64,000 nt of DNA from positions 305-64,304 of the forward strand of contig KZ836061.1 of assembly GCA_003255745.1 (NCBI GenBank). The letters are read 5' to 3'. The DNA comes from Paracoccus saliphilus. Its GTDB lineage: Bacteria > Pseudomonadota > Alphaproteobacteria > Rhodobacterales > Rhodobacteraceae. Below, in pieces: positions 57,045-64,000 of this stretch. The notes beneath the pieces were generated by a model. That model saw only the letters and a list, made by a program, of their open reading frames with translations. It did not search any database and was not told the origin of the DNA. Each line of letters starts with the position of its first letter. Position 1 is the first letter of the stretch. The position numbers and the translations under genes were made by a program.

Positions 57045-58349
57045 ATGACACAGGCATCCAAAGCTGTTCTGCCCTTCCAGCACCCGCGCCATCCCGTGGA
57101 ATGGGCAGGGTCGGCAGAAAGGACCCGACGCCTGAAGGTGCTGCTGATCTGCCCGCCGCTGCACAGTCACCTGCGGGCCTTCGAGGCGCTGGCGTTGGCA
57201 TTGCAGGCGCGCGGGCACGGGGCGCTGTTCCTGACCGAGCCCGGAACGCAGCTGTCGGCCCAGGTTCGTGTCCTGCACCTGCCGGGCAACGCCGCCACCG
57301 CGACGAGTGGCGGCCTTTGGTCCGACATCCGGCAGGGTGCGCGGCGGACAGATCGACTTTGCCGGTTTGGCCCGGCGATCCTGGCAGAGGCGGCCCCGGA
57401 CCTGATCCTTGGCGACCAGACGGAACCCGCGGCCGGGCTTCTGGCCGCCGCCTTGGGGCTGCCGATGCTGTCGGTCGCCTGCGCCCTGCCGTTCGACCCC
57501 GAGCCCGGCGTGCCGCTGCCATTCCTGCCCTGGCCCCATGACCCCTCAGAGCAGGGGCTGCGGCGGAACCAGGCGGGGGTGCGCGTGGCGCGTTTGCTGA
57601 TGACTCCGCATCGTCGCGTGATCCGCCGCTGGAGCGCGCGTTGGGATCTGGGCCTGCGCGAAGATTTCGCCGACTGCCTTTCGCCGATCTTTACCTTGTC
57701 GCAGACGGTGCCGGGCTTTGACTTCCCACGACCGCAAAGCGGCAACAGGATCGCGCATCTGGGTCCTTTCCGGGACCGGACGGCCGAAGTTTTCCCGTCC
57801 GATATCAGGCCGGATCCGGACCGGCCGCTGATATACGTATCGCTTGGTACGCTGCAGGGGCACCGTGCAGGGCTGTTGGCCCGGATCGCACGCGCCTGCC
57901 GCGATCTGGGGGCACAGGTGCTGGTATCGCATGGCAACGGTCTGGACGACCGGCAGGCGGCGCGCATCCCTGCAGACTGGGTGCGCGGCTTTGTTCCCCA
58001 ATCTGCAATCTTGGGTCGCGCCACCCTTTGCGTCACCCATGCCGGGCTGAACACGACGCTGGAATGTCTGGCGCAGGGTGTGCCGATGCTGGCTGTCCCG
58101 CTGACCCATGACCAGCCGGGCGTGGCGGCCCGGATCGAAGGGTGCGGCGCCGGACTGCGGCTTGGCCGGGCTGGCCGCAGCCGCCGCGGGATCGAAGCCG
58201 CGCTGACCCGGATGCTGACCGAGCCGCAATTTCGAGCCTCGGCTCAGGCATTCGCCCGCGAAAGCGGCGGATGGCAAGGCGCGGCAGGCGCGGTGGACCG
58301 GATCGAGGCCGTCATGGAAGGGCCAGCACAGCGCGCAGCGTCGCGATGA
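57045..58349 (+). CDS. CrtX-like GT1 glycosyltransferase
   Basis: UDP-glycosyltransferase of 434 residues resembling zeaxanthin glucosyltransferase CrtX. The N-terminal acceptor domain has LLICPPLHSHLRAFEALALA; the C-terminal donor domain has RPLIYVSLGTLQG, VRGFVPQSAILGRATLCVTH and the AGLNTTLECLAQGVPMLAVP plus THDQPGVAARI PSPG-like block. Paracoccus relatives make glycosylated carotenoids, but no other crt gene is adjacent, so glycosylation of another hydrophobic acceptor is possible. ATG 57045 is preferred; ATG 56985 is also in frame. The 3' end overlaps the convergent DUF2585 gene by 38 bases. Confidence 0.8.
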   Translation: MTQASKAVLPFQHPRHPVEWAGSAERTRRLKVLLICPPLHSHLRAFEALALALQARGHGALFLTEPGTQLSAQVRVLHLPGNAATATSGGLWSDIRQGARRTDRLCRFGPAILAEAAPDLILGDQTEPAAGLLAAALGLPMLSVACALPFDPEPGVPLPFLPWPHDPSEQGLRRNQAGVRVARLLMTPHRRVIRRWSARWDLGLREDFADCLSPIFTLSQTVPGFDFPRPQSGNRIAHLGPFRDRTAEVFPSDIRPDPDRPLIYVSLGTLQGHRAGLLARIARACRDLGAQVLVSHGNGLDDRQAARIPADWVRGFVPQSAILGRATLCVTHAGLNTTLECLAQGVPMLAVPLTHDQPGVAARIEGCGAGLRLGRAGRSRRGIEAALTRMLTEPQFRASAQAFARESGGWQGAAGAVDRIEAVMEGPAQRAASR

Positions 58350-58914
58350 TGAAGCCGTCGCCAATCCACAGCGACAGCCCCAGCTCGATCACGGCCACCG
58401 CCAGCAGAACAAGCCACAGCGGCATGGGCCGGGCCAGCACCGCCCCAAGTGCCGCCGCCGCGGTATCGGCCAGCGCGTTCAGCCGACTGTCGCCACGATA
58501 GGCCAGCGGGTCGCCCGGGTCATAGTTGAACAGCTGGATGCTGGCAGGCAGGTTTTCGACCAGTTCCCAAACGGTGCTGCTGATGACAACCGTTGCGACC
58601 AGCGCCCAAAGGTTCCACCGGGGCCGCAGGCGCACCAGCAGCAGGACCAAAAGGGCCCCCGTGACCAGGTGCATCAGCGTGTAAGGGTCCAGCATGACGC
58701 GCGAGTTCAGGGACGGGTTGTCGGGCAGCGCCCAGATCTGTCCGCAGCCGCATCCCCACGGCCGATCCAGGACGGCAAAGAAGGCCAGCTTCAGCAGCGT
58801 GGCGGCGACGATCACAATCACCGCCACCCGGCGCGACATGCCTTGCCGTCTATGAGGAGGAAGGGATGCCGAAGCGGCGTCCCCGCGGCGCGGCGCGGCA
58901 AGATCGTCTTTCAT
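58312..58914 (-). CDS. DUF2585 (UPF0314) membrane protein
   Basis: Membrane protein of 200 residues with four or five hydrophobic segments. Family hallmarks are RPWGCGCGQIWALP near the first helix, DPYTLMHLVTGALL, TVWELVENLP and FNYDPGDPLAYRGDSRLNALAD before the last helix. Function is unknown; it is widespread in alphaproteobacteria. ATG 58914 and the internal ATG 58839 are both possible starts, the second leaving 175 residues. It overlaps the 3' end of the CrtX-like gene. Confidence 0.82.
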   Translation of the reverse strand: MKDDLAAPRRGDAASASLPPHRRQGMSRRVAVIVIVAATLLKLAFFAVLDRPWGCGCGQIWALPDNPSLNSRVMLDPYTLMHLVTGALLVLLLVRLRPRWNLWALVATVVISSTVWELVENLPASIQLFNYDPGDPLAYRGDSRLNALADTAAAALGAVLARPMPLWLVLLAVAVIELGLSLWIGDGFIIATLRAVLALP

Positions 58915-58982
58915 GTTGTGCAATCTAGAGGCGGCGCAAGAAGGTGCAAGGGGCCCTGCCGCGGCCCCGGCCGGGCCACCGA

Positions 58983-59651
58983 TCAGCCCATCCGCGCCGG
59001 GGGAAAGCTGTCCAGCAGCGCCACCAGGTCGCGAAAGCGGTCACCTTGGACCAGAACATGGTCGCTCATGGCCTGGGCGGCGGCGGCCTCGTCGCCGGCC
59101 CGGATGGCCTCGGCAATGCGGTGATGTTCCTGCAGCGACCGGCGCACGCGTCCCTGGGCCTGCAATTGCCGCCGCCGATAGGGTTGCAGGATTGCCTGCA
59201 GGCGCAGCGTCTCGGTCTCAAGGAAGCCGTTATGCGCGGCGCGGTAGATGGCCCGGTGGAACAGCGTGTTCTGGACATAATACCCGTCGCTGTTGTCCGC
59301 CTCGGCCGCAGCCTCGCAGGCGGACAGGCTAACCGCGATTCGGTCCAGGTCGGCGCGGTCAGCCCGCCGGCAGGCCAGGCGCGCACAAAAGGACTCCATT
59401 TCGGCCATCAGCTCGAACCGCTCCATCAGCTGCGGGATGCCCAGCTTGGCCACAAAGGTCCCGCGCTTGGGCTGAACGATCAGCAGGCCCGACGCCTCAA
59501 GCGCCTGCAGCGCCTCGCGCACGGGCGTACGCGAGCAGCCATAGTCATGTGCGATTCGGTCGGGGTCGATCCGGTCGCCGGGCTGAAGTTCTCCATCCAC
59601 GATAGCGTTTTCCAGCGCCAATCGGATGCGTTGCGTGGTCGGCATGCCCAT
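58983..59651 (-). CDS. matR: GntR/FCD regulator of malonate genes
   Basis: Regulator of 222 residues. GntR winged helix: IRLALENAIVDGELQPGDRI, HDYGCSRTPVREALQALEAS, VQPKRGTFVAKLG; FCD domain with NTLFHRAIYRAAHNGFLE. It is divergent from the malonate genes matA-matB-madLM, with a near-palindromic site CTGTTATATACAACAG in the spacer. This matches the MatR arrangement known from rhizobia, where malonate relieves repression. GAGGA about 6 bases before ATG 59651 sets the start; the frame is open 19 codons further. Confidence 0.85.
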   Translation of the reverse strand: MGMPTTQRIRLALENAIVDGELQPGDRIDPDRIAHDYGCSRTPVREALQALEASGLLIVQPKRGTFVAKLGIPQLMERFELMAEMESFCARLACRRADRADLDRIAVSLSACEAAAEADNSDGYYVQNTLFHRAIYRAAHNGFLETETLRLQAILQPYRRRQLQAQGRVRRSLQEHHRIAEAIRAGDEAAAAQAMSDHVLVQGDRFRDLVALLDSFPPARMG

Positions 59652-59711
59652 CTGTGTCCTCAATCTGAGGGATACTTCATCCCGAGACCGAGCAAATGTC
59701 CATGGCATCCT

Positions 59712-59727
59712 CTGTTATATACAACAG
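59712..59727. promoter_or_regulatory. MatR operator candidate
   Basis: CTGTTATATACAACAG: 7 of 8 base pairs symmetrical, with a TTGTATACAA-like core as reported for MatR/GntR sites. It lies 60 bases before the regulator start and 40 bases before matA. Confidence 0.65.
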
Positions 59728-59766
59728 CGCATTTTTGGTGTATCTCAGTTGAAGGAGGATCGGACC

Positions 59767-61086
59767 ATGGGCAGGCAAAGACTGACGTTTCTTGCGGATT
59801 TCGTGCAGGCCCTCACGCGCCGCACCCGCGCGGGCGAAGCCGAAACGCTGACGGCGCTGGCGCGCCCGGCGCTGGAACGGGCAACAGTCGCCTGCGCCGT
59901 CCTGATGGGGCGGATCGGCGATGCATCGCGGGTGGCCGTCGCAGAACAGGCGCTGTCGGCTTATGGCGAGCTGAACCCCGACGAAAAGCTGAGGTTTTTC
60001 CACGAACTGCGCGACACCTATGGCGTGGACCCCGAACGCATCCGTGCCGCATATGCGGCATGGGACGCGACGCCCGATGCGGCCGCTGTCGCTGACCTGT
60101 TCCTGGCGGTTGAACCGGCACGGCAGACCTTGCTGCGGCGGCTGAACCTGTCTCCGGGGGCGACGCTGCAACTGGTCCAGATGCGCCAGGACCTGTTGGA
60201 GGCAATGCGGCAGGACCCCAGCCTGGCGCCCATCGACCAGGATTTCGCGCATCTTCTGGCATCATGGTTCAACCGGGGATTCCTGCGGATGCGGCGCATC
60301 GACTGGAACACGCCCGCCGCGATCCTGGAAAAGATCATGGCCTATGAAAGCGTCCACCGGATGCAGGGCTGGCAGGATCTCAAGCGGCGCCTGTCCGAGG
60401 CGGATCGCCGCCTGTTCGCCTTCTTTCACCCCGCCACCGGCGACGAGCCGCTGATTTTCGTCGAGGTGGCGCTGACTCACGGTATCCCCGAGGCTATCGG
60501 CCCGATCCTGACCGCGCCCGAAAGCCGCGATCCTGCACCGGCGGACACAGCGGTCTTCTATTCGATCAACAACAGCCTTGCGGGCCTGAAAGGCGTCAGC
60601 TTCGGCAACTTTCTGATCAAGCAGGTCGTGGCCGAACTGTCGGCCGAGCTGCCCGATCTCAGCTGCTTTGTCACCCTGTCCCCGGTTCCCGGCTTCGCCC
60701 GGTGGCTGGCATCGCAGGATGACAACCGCGCCCGTGCGCTGTCCCAGACCCTGATCGCCGGTGACTGGCAGGCAGATGCGGCCACGGTCGACCGTCTGCG
60801 CCCCGAGGTCCTGGCGCTGGCCGCCCGATACATCGTTGCGGAAAAAGGCAGGGGCGGCCTGCCCGCCGACCCGGTTGCACGCTTTCACCTGGGCAACGGC
60901 GCCAGCGCCCATCGCCTGAACTGGCCCGCCGATTTCGCGCCTTCCGCCCTCAAGGCGGCACATGGGCTGATGATCAACTATCTTTACGAACTCGACCGGA
61001 TCGAGACCCGGCACGAAGCTTTCGTCCGCGACGGTACGGTCGCGCATGGCCCGCAACTGGCCGATGCGCTGGCCAGCCAAGGGTAA
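59767..61086 (+). CDS. matA: malonyl-CoA decarboxylase
   Basis: Decarboxylates malonyl-CoA to acetyl-CoA; 439 residues. The helical N-terminal domain (LTFLADFVQALTRRT to LLEAMRQDPSL) precedes a GNAT-like catalytic domain with VALTHGIPEAIGPIL, YSINNSLAGLKGVSFGNFL, FVTLSPVPGFARWL and RFHLGNGASAHRLNW; the His and Ser of the HxxGxSxxxS-like C-terminal part are near SAHRL. AAGGAGG precedes ATG 59767. It is the first gene of the malonate operon, 14 bases before matB. Confidence 0.92.
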   Translation: MGRQRLTFLADFVQALTRRTRAGEAETLTALARPALERATVACAVLMGRIGDASRVAVAEQALSAYGELNPDEKLRFFHELRDTYGVDPERIRAAYAAWDATPDAAAVADLFLAVEPARQTLLRRLNLSPGATLQLVQMRQDLLEAMRQDPSLAPIDQDFAHLLASWFNRGFLRMRRIDWNTPAAILEKIMAYESVHRMQGWQDLKRRLSEADRRLFAFFHPATGDEPLIFVEVALTHGIPEAIGPILTAPESRDPAPADTAVFYSINNSLAGLKGVSFGNFLIKQVVAELSAELPDLSCFVTLSPVPGFARWLASQDDNRARALSQTLIAGDWQADAATVDRLRPEVLALAARYIVAEKGRGGLPADPVARFHLGNGASAHRLNWPADFAPSALKAAHGLMINYLYELDRIETRHEAFVRDGTVAHGPQLADALASQG

Positions 61087-61099
61087 GGGAGGACACCAG

Positions 61100-62617
61100 A
61101 TGCAGACCATCCACGAACAATTCGTCCAGACGGCCGAGGTCATGCAGGGCAAGACCCTGTTCGAGCGTCCGGACCAGGCCGATATCAGCTTTGCCCGGAT
61201 GCGCGACATGGTCGAACGCCTGGCCGGTGCCCTGACGGCACTTGGTGTTGCGCCCGGTGACCGCGTGGCCGTGCAGGTCGAGAAGTCGCCCGAGGCGATC
61301 GCGCTTTATCTGGCGGTGTTGCAGGTCGGCGCGATATTCCTGCCGCTGAATACCGCTTATACCGGGGCCGAGATCGACTATTTCATCGGCGACGCCGCGC
61401 CGCGTCTGTTCGTCTGCGATCCGGCGCAGGCGCAGGCCCATGCCCATCGCGCCAGCGCCACCCTGGCGGTGGAAACACTTGGCGCTTTCGCGGACGGGTC
61501 GCTGATGGAACGCGCGGCGCAGGCCGAGCCGCGCGCCGACCGGCACCCCTGCGCCCCGCAGGACCGGGCGGCGATCCTTTATACCTCCGGCACGACGGGC
61601 CGGTCCAAGGGCGCCGTTCTGACCCACGGCAATCTGGCCTCGAATACCGAGGCGCTGCTGGACTGCTGGCGCTTCACCGCCGATGATCGCCTGATCCACG
61701 CGCTGCCGATCTTTCACACGCACGGCCTGTTTGTCGCGGCCAACATGGCCTTGGTGGCCGGCGCCACGATGATCTTTCTGACAAGGTTCGATGCCGAGGA
61801 AGCAATCGGCCTGATGGAGCGCGCGACCGTGCTGATGGGCGTGCCGACCTTCTACACCCGCCTGCTGAAATCCAGCAGCCTGAACCGCGAGACGACCGGC
61901 GGGATGCGGCTGTTCGTGTCGGGATCAGCACCGCTTTTGGCGGAGGATCACCGCGCCTTTACCGAGCGCACCGGACACAAGATCCTCGAGCGTTATGGCA
62001 TGACTGAAACCTGCATGATCGCCTCGAACCCTTATGAGGGGGATCGCATCCCCGGTGCCGTCGGCATGGCGCTGCCTGGCATCAGCATCCGCATTGCCGA
62101 CCGCGACACCGGGGCCGAACTGCCGCAAGGCGAAATCGGCCTGATCGAGGTCAAGGGTCCGAACGTCTTCGAGGGCTACTGGAACATGCCGGAGAAAACC
62201 GCCTCGGAATTTCGGGACGACGGGTTTTTCATCACCGGCGACCTGGGGATGATCGGGCCGGACGGTTACTTGCGCATCGTCGGCCGCGACAAGGACTTGG
62301 TGATTTCGGGCGGATACAACGTTTATCCCAAGGAGGTCGAACAGGCGATCGACGGCCTTCCCGGCGTGATGGAAAGCGCCGTGATCGGTCTGCCCCATCC
62401 CGACCTGGGCGAGGCGGTGACCGCCATCGTGGTTCCCCGGTCGGACGATCTTGACCCCGACAGCATCCGTGCGGCCTTGGCCGACAGCCTTGCCCGCTTC
62501 AAGCAACCCAAGCGCGTGATCCTGGCCGAGGCGCTGCCGCGCAACGTCATGGGCAAGGTCCAGAAGGCCGAACTGCGCAAGACACATGCCGGGCTTTATC
62601 TGGGAACAGGCGCCTGA
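61100..62617 (+). CDS. matB: malonyl-CoA synthetase
   Basis: Acyl-adenylate-forming ligase of 505 residues that makes malonyl-CoA from malonate, ATP and CoA. Core motifs: YTSGTTGRSKGAVLTHGN (161-178), ALPIFHTHGLFVAANMAL, ERYGMTETCMIASNPYEGDR with RIPGAVGMALPG, GDLGMIGPDGYLRIVGRDKD, SGGYNVYPKEVE and the catalytic Lys near NVMGKVQK. The TETCMIASNP and EGDRIPG segments are typical of MatB rather than acetyl-CoA synthetase. AAGGGAGG precedes ATG 61100. A hairpin separates it from madL. Confidence 0.93.
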   Translation: MQTIHEQFVQTAEVMQGKTLFERPDQADISFARMRDMVERLAGALTALGVAPGDRVAVQVEKSPEAIALYLAVLQVGAIFLPLNTAYTGAEIDYFIGDAAPRLFVCDPAQAQAHAHRASATLAVETLGAFADGSLMERAAQAEPRADRHPCAPQDRAAILYTSGTTGRSKGAVLTHGNLASNTEALLDCWRFTADDRLIHALPIFHTHGLFVAANMALVAGATMIFLTRFDAEEAIGLMERATVLMGVPTFYTRLLKSSSLNRETTGGMRLFVSGSAPLLAEDHRAFTERTGHKILERYGMTETCMIASNPYEGDRIPGAVGMALPGISIRIADRDTGAELPQGEIGLIEVKGPNVFEGYWNMPEKTASEFRDDGFFITGDLGMIGPDGYLRIVGRDKDLVISGGYNVYPKEVEQAIDGLPGVMESAVIGLPHPDLGEAVTAIVVPRSDDLDPDSIRAALADSLARFKQPKRVILAEALPRNVMGKVQKAELRKTHAGLYLGTGA

Positions 62618-62631
62618 CATCCGAGCGCCAG

Positions 62632-62654
62632 GCCGCGACGGAGGAGGTCGCGGC
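62632..62654 (+). terminator. hairpin between matB and madL
   Basis: GCCGCGAC / GTCGCGGC with a 7-base loop, 14 bases after the matB stop, followed by GGGCTTTC. It could reduce expression of the carrier genes relative to matAB. Confidence 0.5.
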
Positions 62655-62687
62655 GGGCTTTCGGTAAACCATAACGGGAGGAATACC

Positions 62688-63080
62688 ATGATCATCTACG
62701 GAGTCGCGGCCTTGGCCGCCTGCCATCTGGCGGGCGTGATCCTGGGCGACATGCTGGGCGTCCTGCTGGGGGTTCAATCGAATGTCGGCGGCGTGGGCTT
62801 TGCCATGCTGCTGCTGATCGTCGTCACCGACTGGATGCGCCGCACCGACCGTATGCCGGCGCTTTCCGAACAGGGCATCCTGTTCTGGAGCGCGATGTAC
62901 ATTCCCATCGTGGTCGCCATGGCGGCGCAGCAGAACGTGGTCGCCGCACTGGCCGGCGGGCCGGTGGCGATCCTTGTGGGTCTTGCGGCGACGGCAGCCT
63001 GCTGGGCGCTGGTCCCGGTTGTGGCGCGGATCGGGGGCCAGGACGCCCCGCTGCCGCCCCTGCTGCCGCAGGAGGCTTGA
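62688..63080 (+). CDS. madL: malonate transporter small subunit MadL
   Basis: Membrane protein of 130 residues with about four helices. The N-terminus (IYGVAALAACHLAGVILGD, LGVLLGVQSNVGGVGFAMLL) is the MadL signature. With MadM it forms a sodium-dependent malonate carrier. GGGAGGAA precedes ATG 62688. It ends 3 bases before madM, so the two are coupled. Confidence 0.92.
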   Translation: MIIYGVAALAACHLAGVILGDMLGVLLGVQSNVGGVGFAMLLLIVVTDWMRRTDRMPALSEQGILFWSAMYIPIVVAMAAQQNVVAALAGGPVAILVGLAATAACWALVPVVARIGGQDAPLPPLLPQEA

Positions 63081-63083
63081 AGC

Positions 63084-63848
63084 ATGCAGATGATCGTCGA
63101 GCTTCTGGCAAAGAACGGCCTTGTCTTCGCCTTCGTGATGGTTGGCCTCGTCATGTGGCTGTCCTACCAGTTGTCGGACCGGCTGACCGCAGGGCGGCTT
63201 CACGGCTCGGCCGTGGCCATCATCCTTGGCCTGGTCCTGGCCTGGATCGGGGGCACCATGACGGGGGGCAGCAAGGGCATCGCCGACGTGCCGCTGTTCG
63301 CGGGCATCGGGCTGATGGGCGGGGCCATGCTGCGCGACCTTGCAATCGTGTCGACGGCCTATGGCGTGGACATGCGGGTGATGCGCAAGGCGGGCGCGGC
63401 GGGGGCCACGGCGCTTGCCCTGGGAATCGTCGTATCCTTTGCGGTCGGAGCGGCCATTGCTGCGGCGTTCGGTTATGACGATGCGGTCAGCATGGCGACC
63501 ATCGGCGGCGGTGCGGCGACCTATATCGTCGGCCCCGTCACCGGCACCGCCCTTGGCGCCAGTTCCGACGTGATTGCCTTGTCGGTCGCGGCCGGCCTGC
63601 TGAAGGCAGTGCTGGTGATGATCGGGACGCCCTTCGTGGCGCCGCTGATCGGGCTGAACAACGCCAAGTCGGCCATGGCCTATGGCGGGTTGATGGGCAC
63701 GACCAGCGGCGTGGCCGGGGGCTTGGCCGCCACCGACAAGCGGCTGGTGCCCTATGGCGCGATGACGGCCACATTTTATACCGGGCTTGGCTGTCTGCTG
63801 GGGCCTTCGGTCATCTATCTGGCCTTGCTGGCGGTGACGGGAAGGTAA
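63084..63848 (+). CDS. madM: malonate transporter large subunit MadM
   Basis: Membrane protein of 254 residues with about eight helices, of normal MadM length. Hallmarks are GGTMTGGSKGIADVPLFAGI, GLMGGAMLRDLAIVSTAYG, GGGAATYIVGPVTGTALGAS and YGGLMGTTSGVAGGLAATD. GGAGG at the end of madL serves as ribosome site. It completes the malonate operon: uptake by MadLM, activation by MatB and decarboxylation to acetyl-CoA by MatA. Confidence 0.93.
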   Translation: MQMIVELLAKNGLVFAFVMVGLVMWLSYQLSDRLTAGRLHGSAVAIILGLVLAWIGGTMTGGSKGIADVPLFAGIGLMGGAMLRDLAIVSTAYGVDMRVMRKAGAAGATALALGIVVSFAVGAAIAAAFGYDDAVSMATIGGGAATYIVGPVTGTALGASSDVIALSVAAGLLKAVLVMIGTPFVAPLIGLNNAKSAMAYGGLMGTTSGVAGGLAATDKRLVPYGAMTATFYTGLGCLLGPSVIYLALLAVTGR

Positions 63849-64000
63849 GGGCGCGGCGGGCGATTGGCTGTCATGAAGGGGCCGAGCAACTGTTCGGCAC
63901 GATCCAGCAGCCCGAAGGCCAGCCAAAATCGGACTGTCTGCTGATCGAGGAAGCACAACAGCTGCCGGTTATCGGTCACCGCCAAAGACAGCCGGATAGG
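63815..64000 (-). CDS. possible 3' end of a gene continuing past the window
   Basis: On the minus strand an open frame enters from the right edge and ends at a TAG at 63815-63817 after 61 codons, overlapping the end of madM. The peptide (LAVTDNRQLLCFLDQQ, RFWLAFGLLDRAEQLLGPF) has protein-like composition but no family I recognise. A convergent neighbour of madM is plausible; a chance frame is equally possible. Confidence 0.35.
   Translation of the reverse strand, partial: PIRLSLAVTDNRQLLCFLDQQTVRFWLAFGLLDRAEQLLGPFMTANRPPRPYLPVTASKAR

Noticed and set aside
1-64000. tRNA, rRNA, CRISPR array or insertion sequence
   Set aside because: No cloverleaf-like or rRNA-like segment, no regularly spaced repeats and no transposase were recognised by reading; a covariance-model and IS search would be needed to exclude them fully.

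Overview
The window looks like chromosomal DNA from a high-GC alphaproteobacterium of the Rhodobacteraceae, most like Paracoccus. This is inferred from codon use, gene families (TctABC and TRAP carriers, GntR/FCD regulators, MatAB with MadLM, DUF2585, CrtX-like glycosyltransferase) and several GGAAC-N16-(C/G/A)GTT sites that resemble EcfG general-stress promoters. No rRNA, tRNA, IS element, prophage or CRISPR array was recognised.

Layout. 0-3.1 kb: secreted HSL-type esterase and a LuxR-type regulator. 3.1-12.7 kb: sugar-acid catabolic island with two tandem GntR regulators divergent from tctCBA, an IlvD/Edd dehydratase, a DapA-family enzyme, an RraA-family protein and an alpha-ketoglutarate semialdehyde dehydrogenase; together they would import a sugar acid and convert it to alpha-ketoglutarate. 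13.4-15.1 kb: divergent hmp and nsrR for nitric oxide detoxification. 15.2-18.2 kb: DAO-family oxidase, then a CopG-like regulator and a PHB-depolymerase-type esterase. 18.3-23.0 kb: stress/envelope genes (acidic low-complexity secreted protein, Gly/Ser-rich membrane protein, holin-X-like protein, DUF3618 protein, YihY). 23.1-27.0 kb: GH13 enzyme and an AckA-PduL fusion. 27.3-31.9 kb: gluconate module with a LacI-type repressor divergent from gluconokinase and a TRAP transporter; a perfect 16-bp palindrome fills the promoter spacer. 32.0-33.9 kb: cytochrome b561-YceI fusion followed by a free YceI. 34.0-36.1 kb: two DUF892 ferritin-like proteins divergent from a stress-protein-like gene and a 35-residue membrane peptide. 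36.2-38.5 kb: small secreted unknown, compact subtilase, MarR regulator.

38.6-47.6 kb holds a probable surface-glycan block: an SGNH protein, then a tightly coupled minus-strand run of a GT4 glycosyltransferase, an 879-residue GT2-GT4 protein and three proteins I cannot assign. A second glycan-like group at 52.9-55.5 kb has a hexapeptide-repeat protein and two divergent sulfotransferase-like proteins. Between them (47.9-52.8 kb) lie a zinc-type alcohol dehydrogenase, an FMO-type monooxygenase with an N-terminal SnoaL-like domain, and an AcoR-like activator that has lost the GAFTGA loop. 55.6-58.9 kb: DUF1622, EamA transporter, CrtX-like glycosyltransferase and DUF2585. 59.0-63.8 kb: a complete malonate module (GntR regulator, malonyl-CoA decarboxylase, malonyl-CoA synthetase, MadL, MadM).

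The most interesting items are the AckA-PduL fusion, the stress-promoter set, the glycan block with three orphan proteins, the GAFTGA-less regulator with its GTTGCA palindrome, the operator-in-spacer gluconate promoter, and the hairpins between binding-protein and permease genes in both solute-transport operons.
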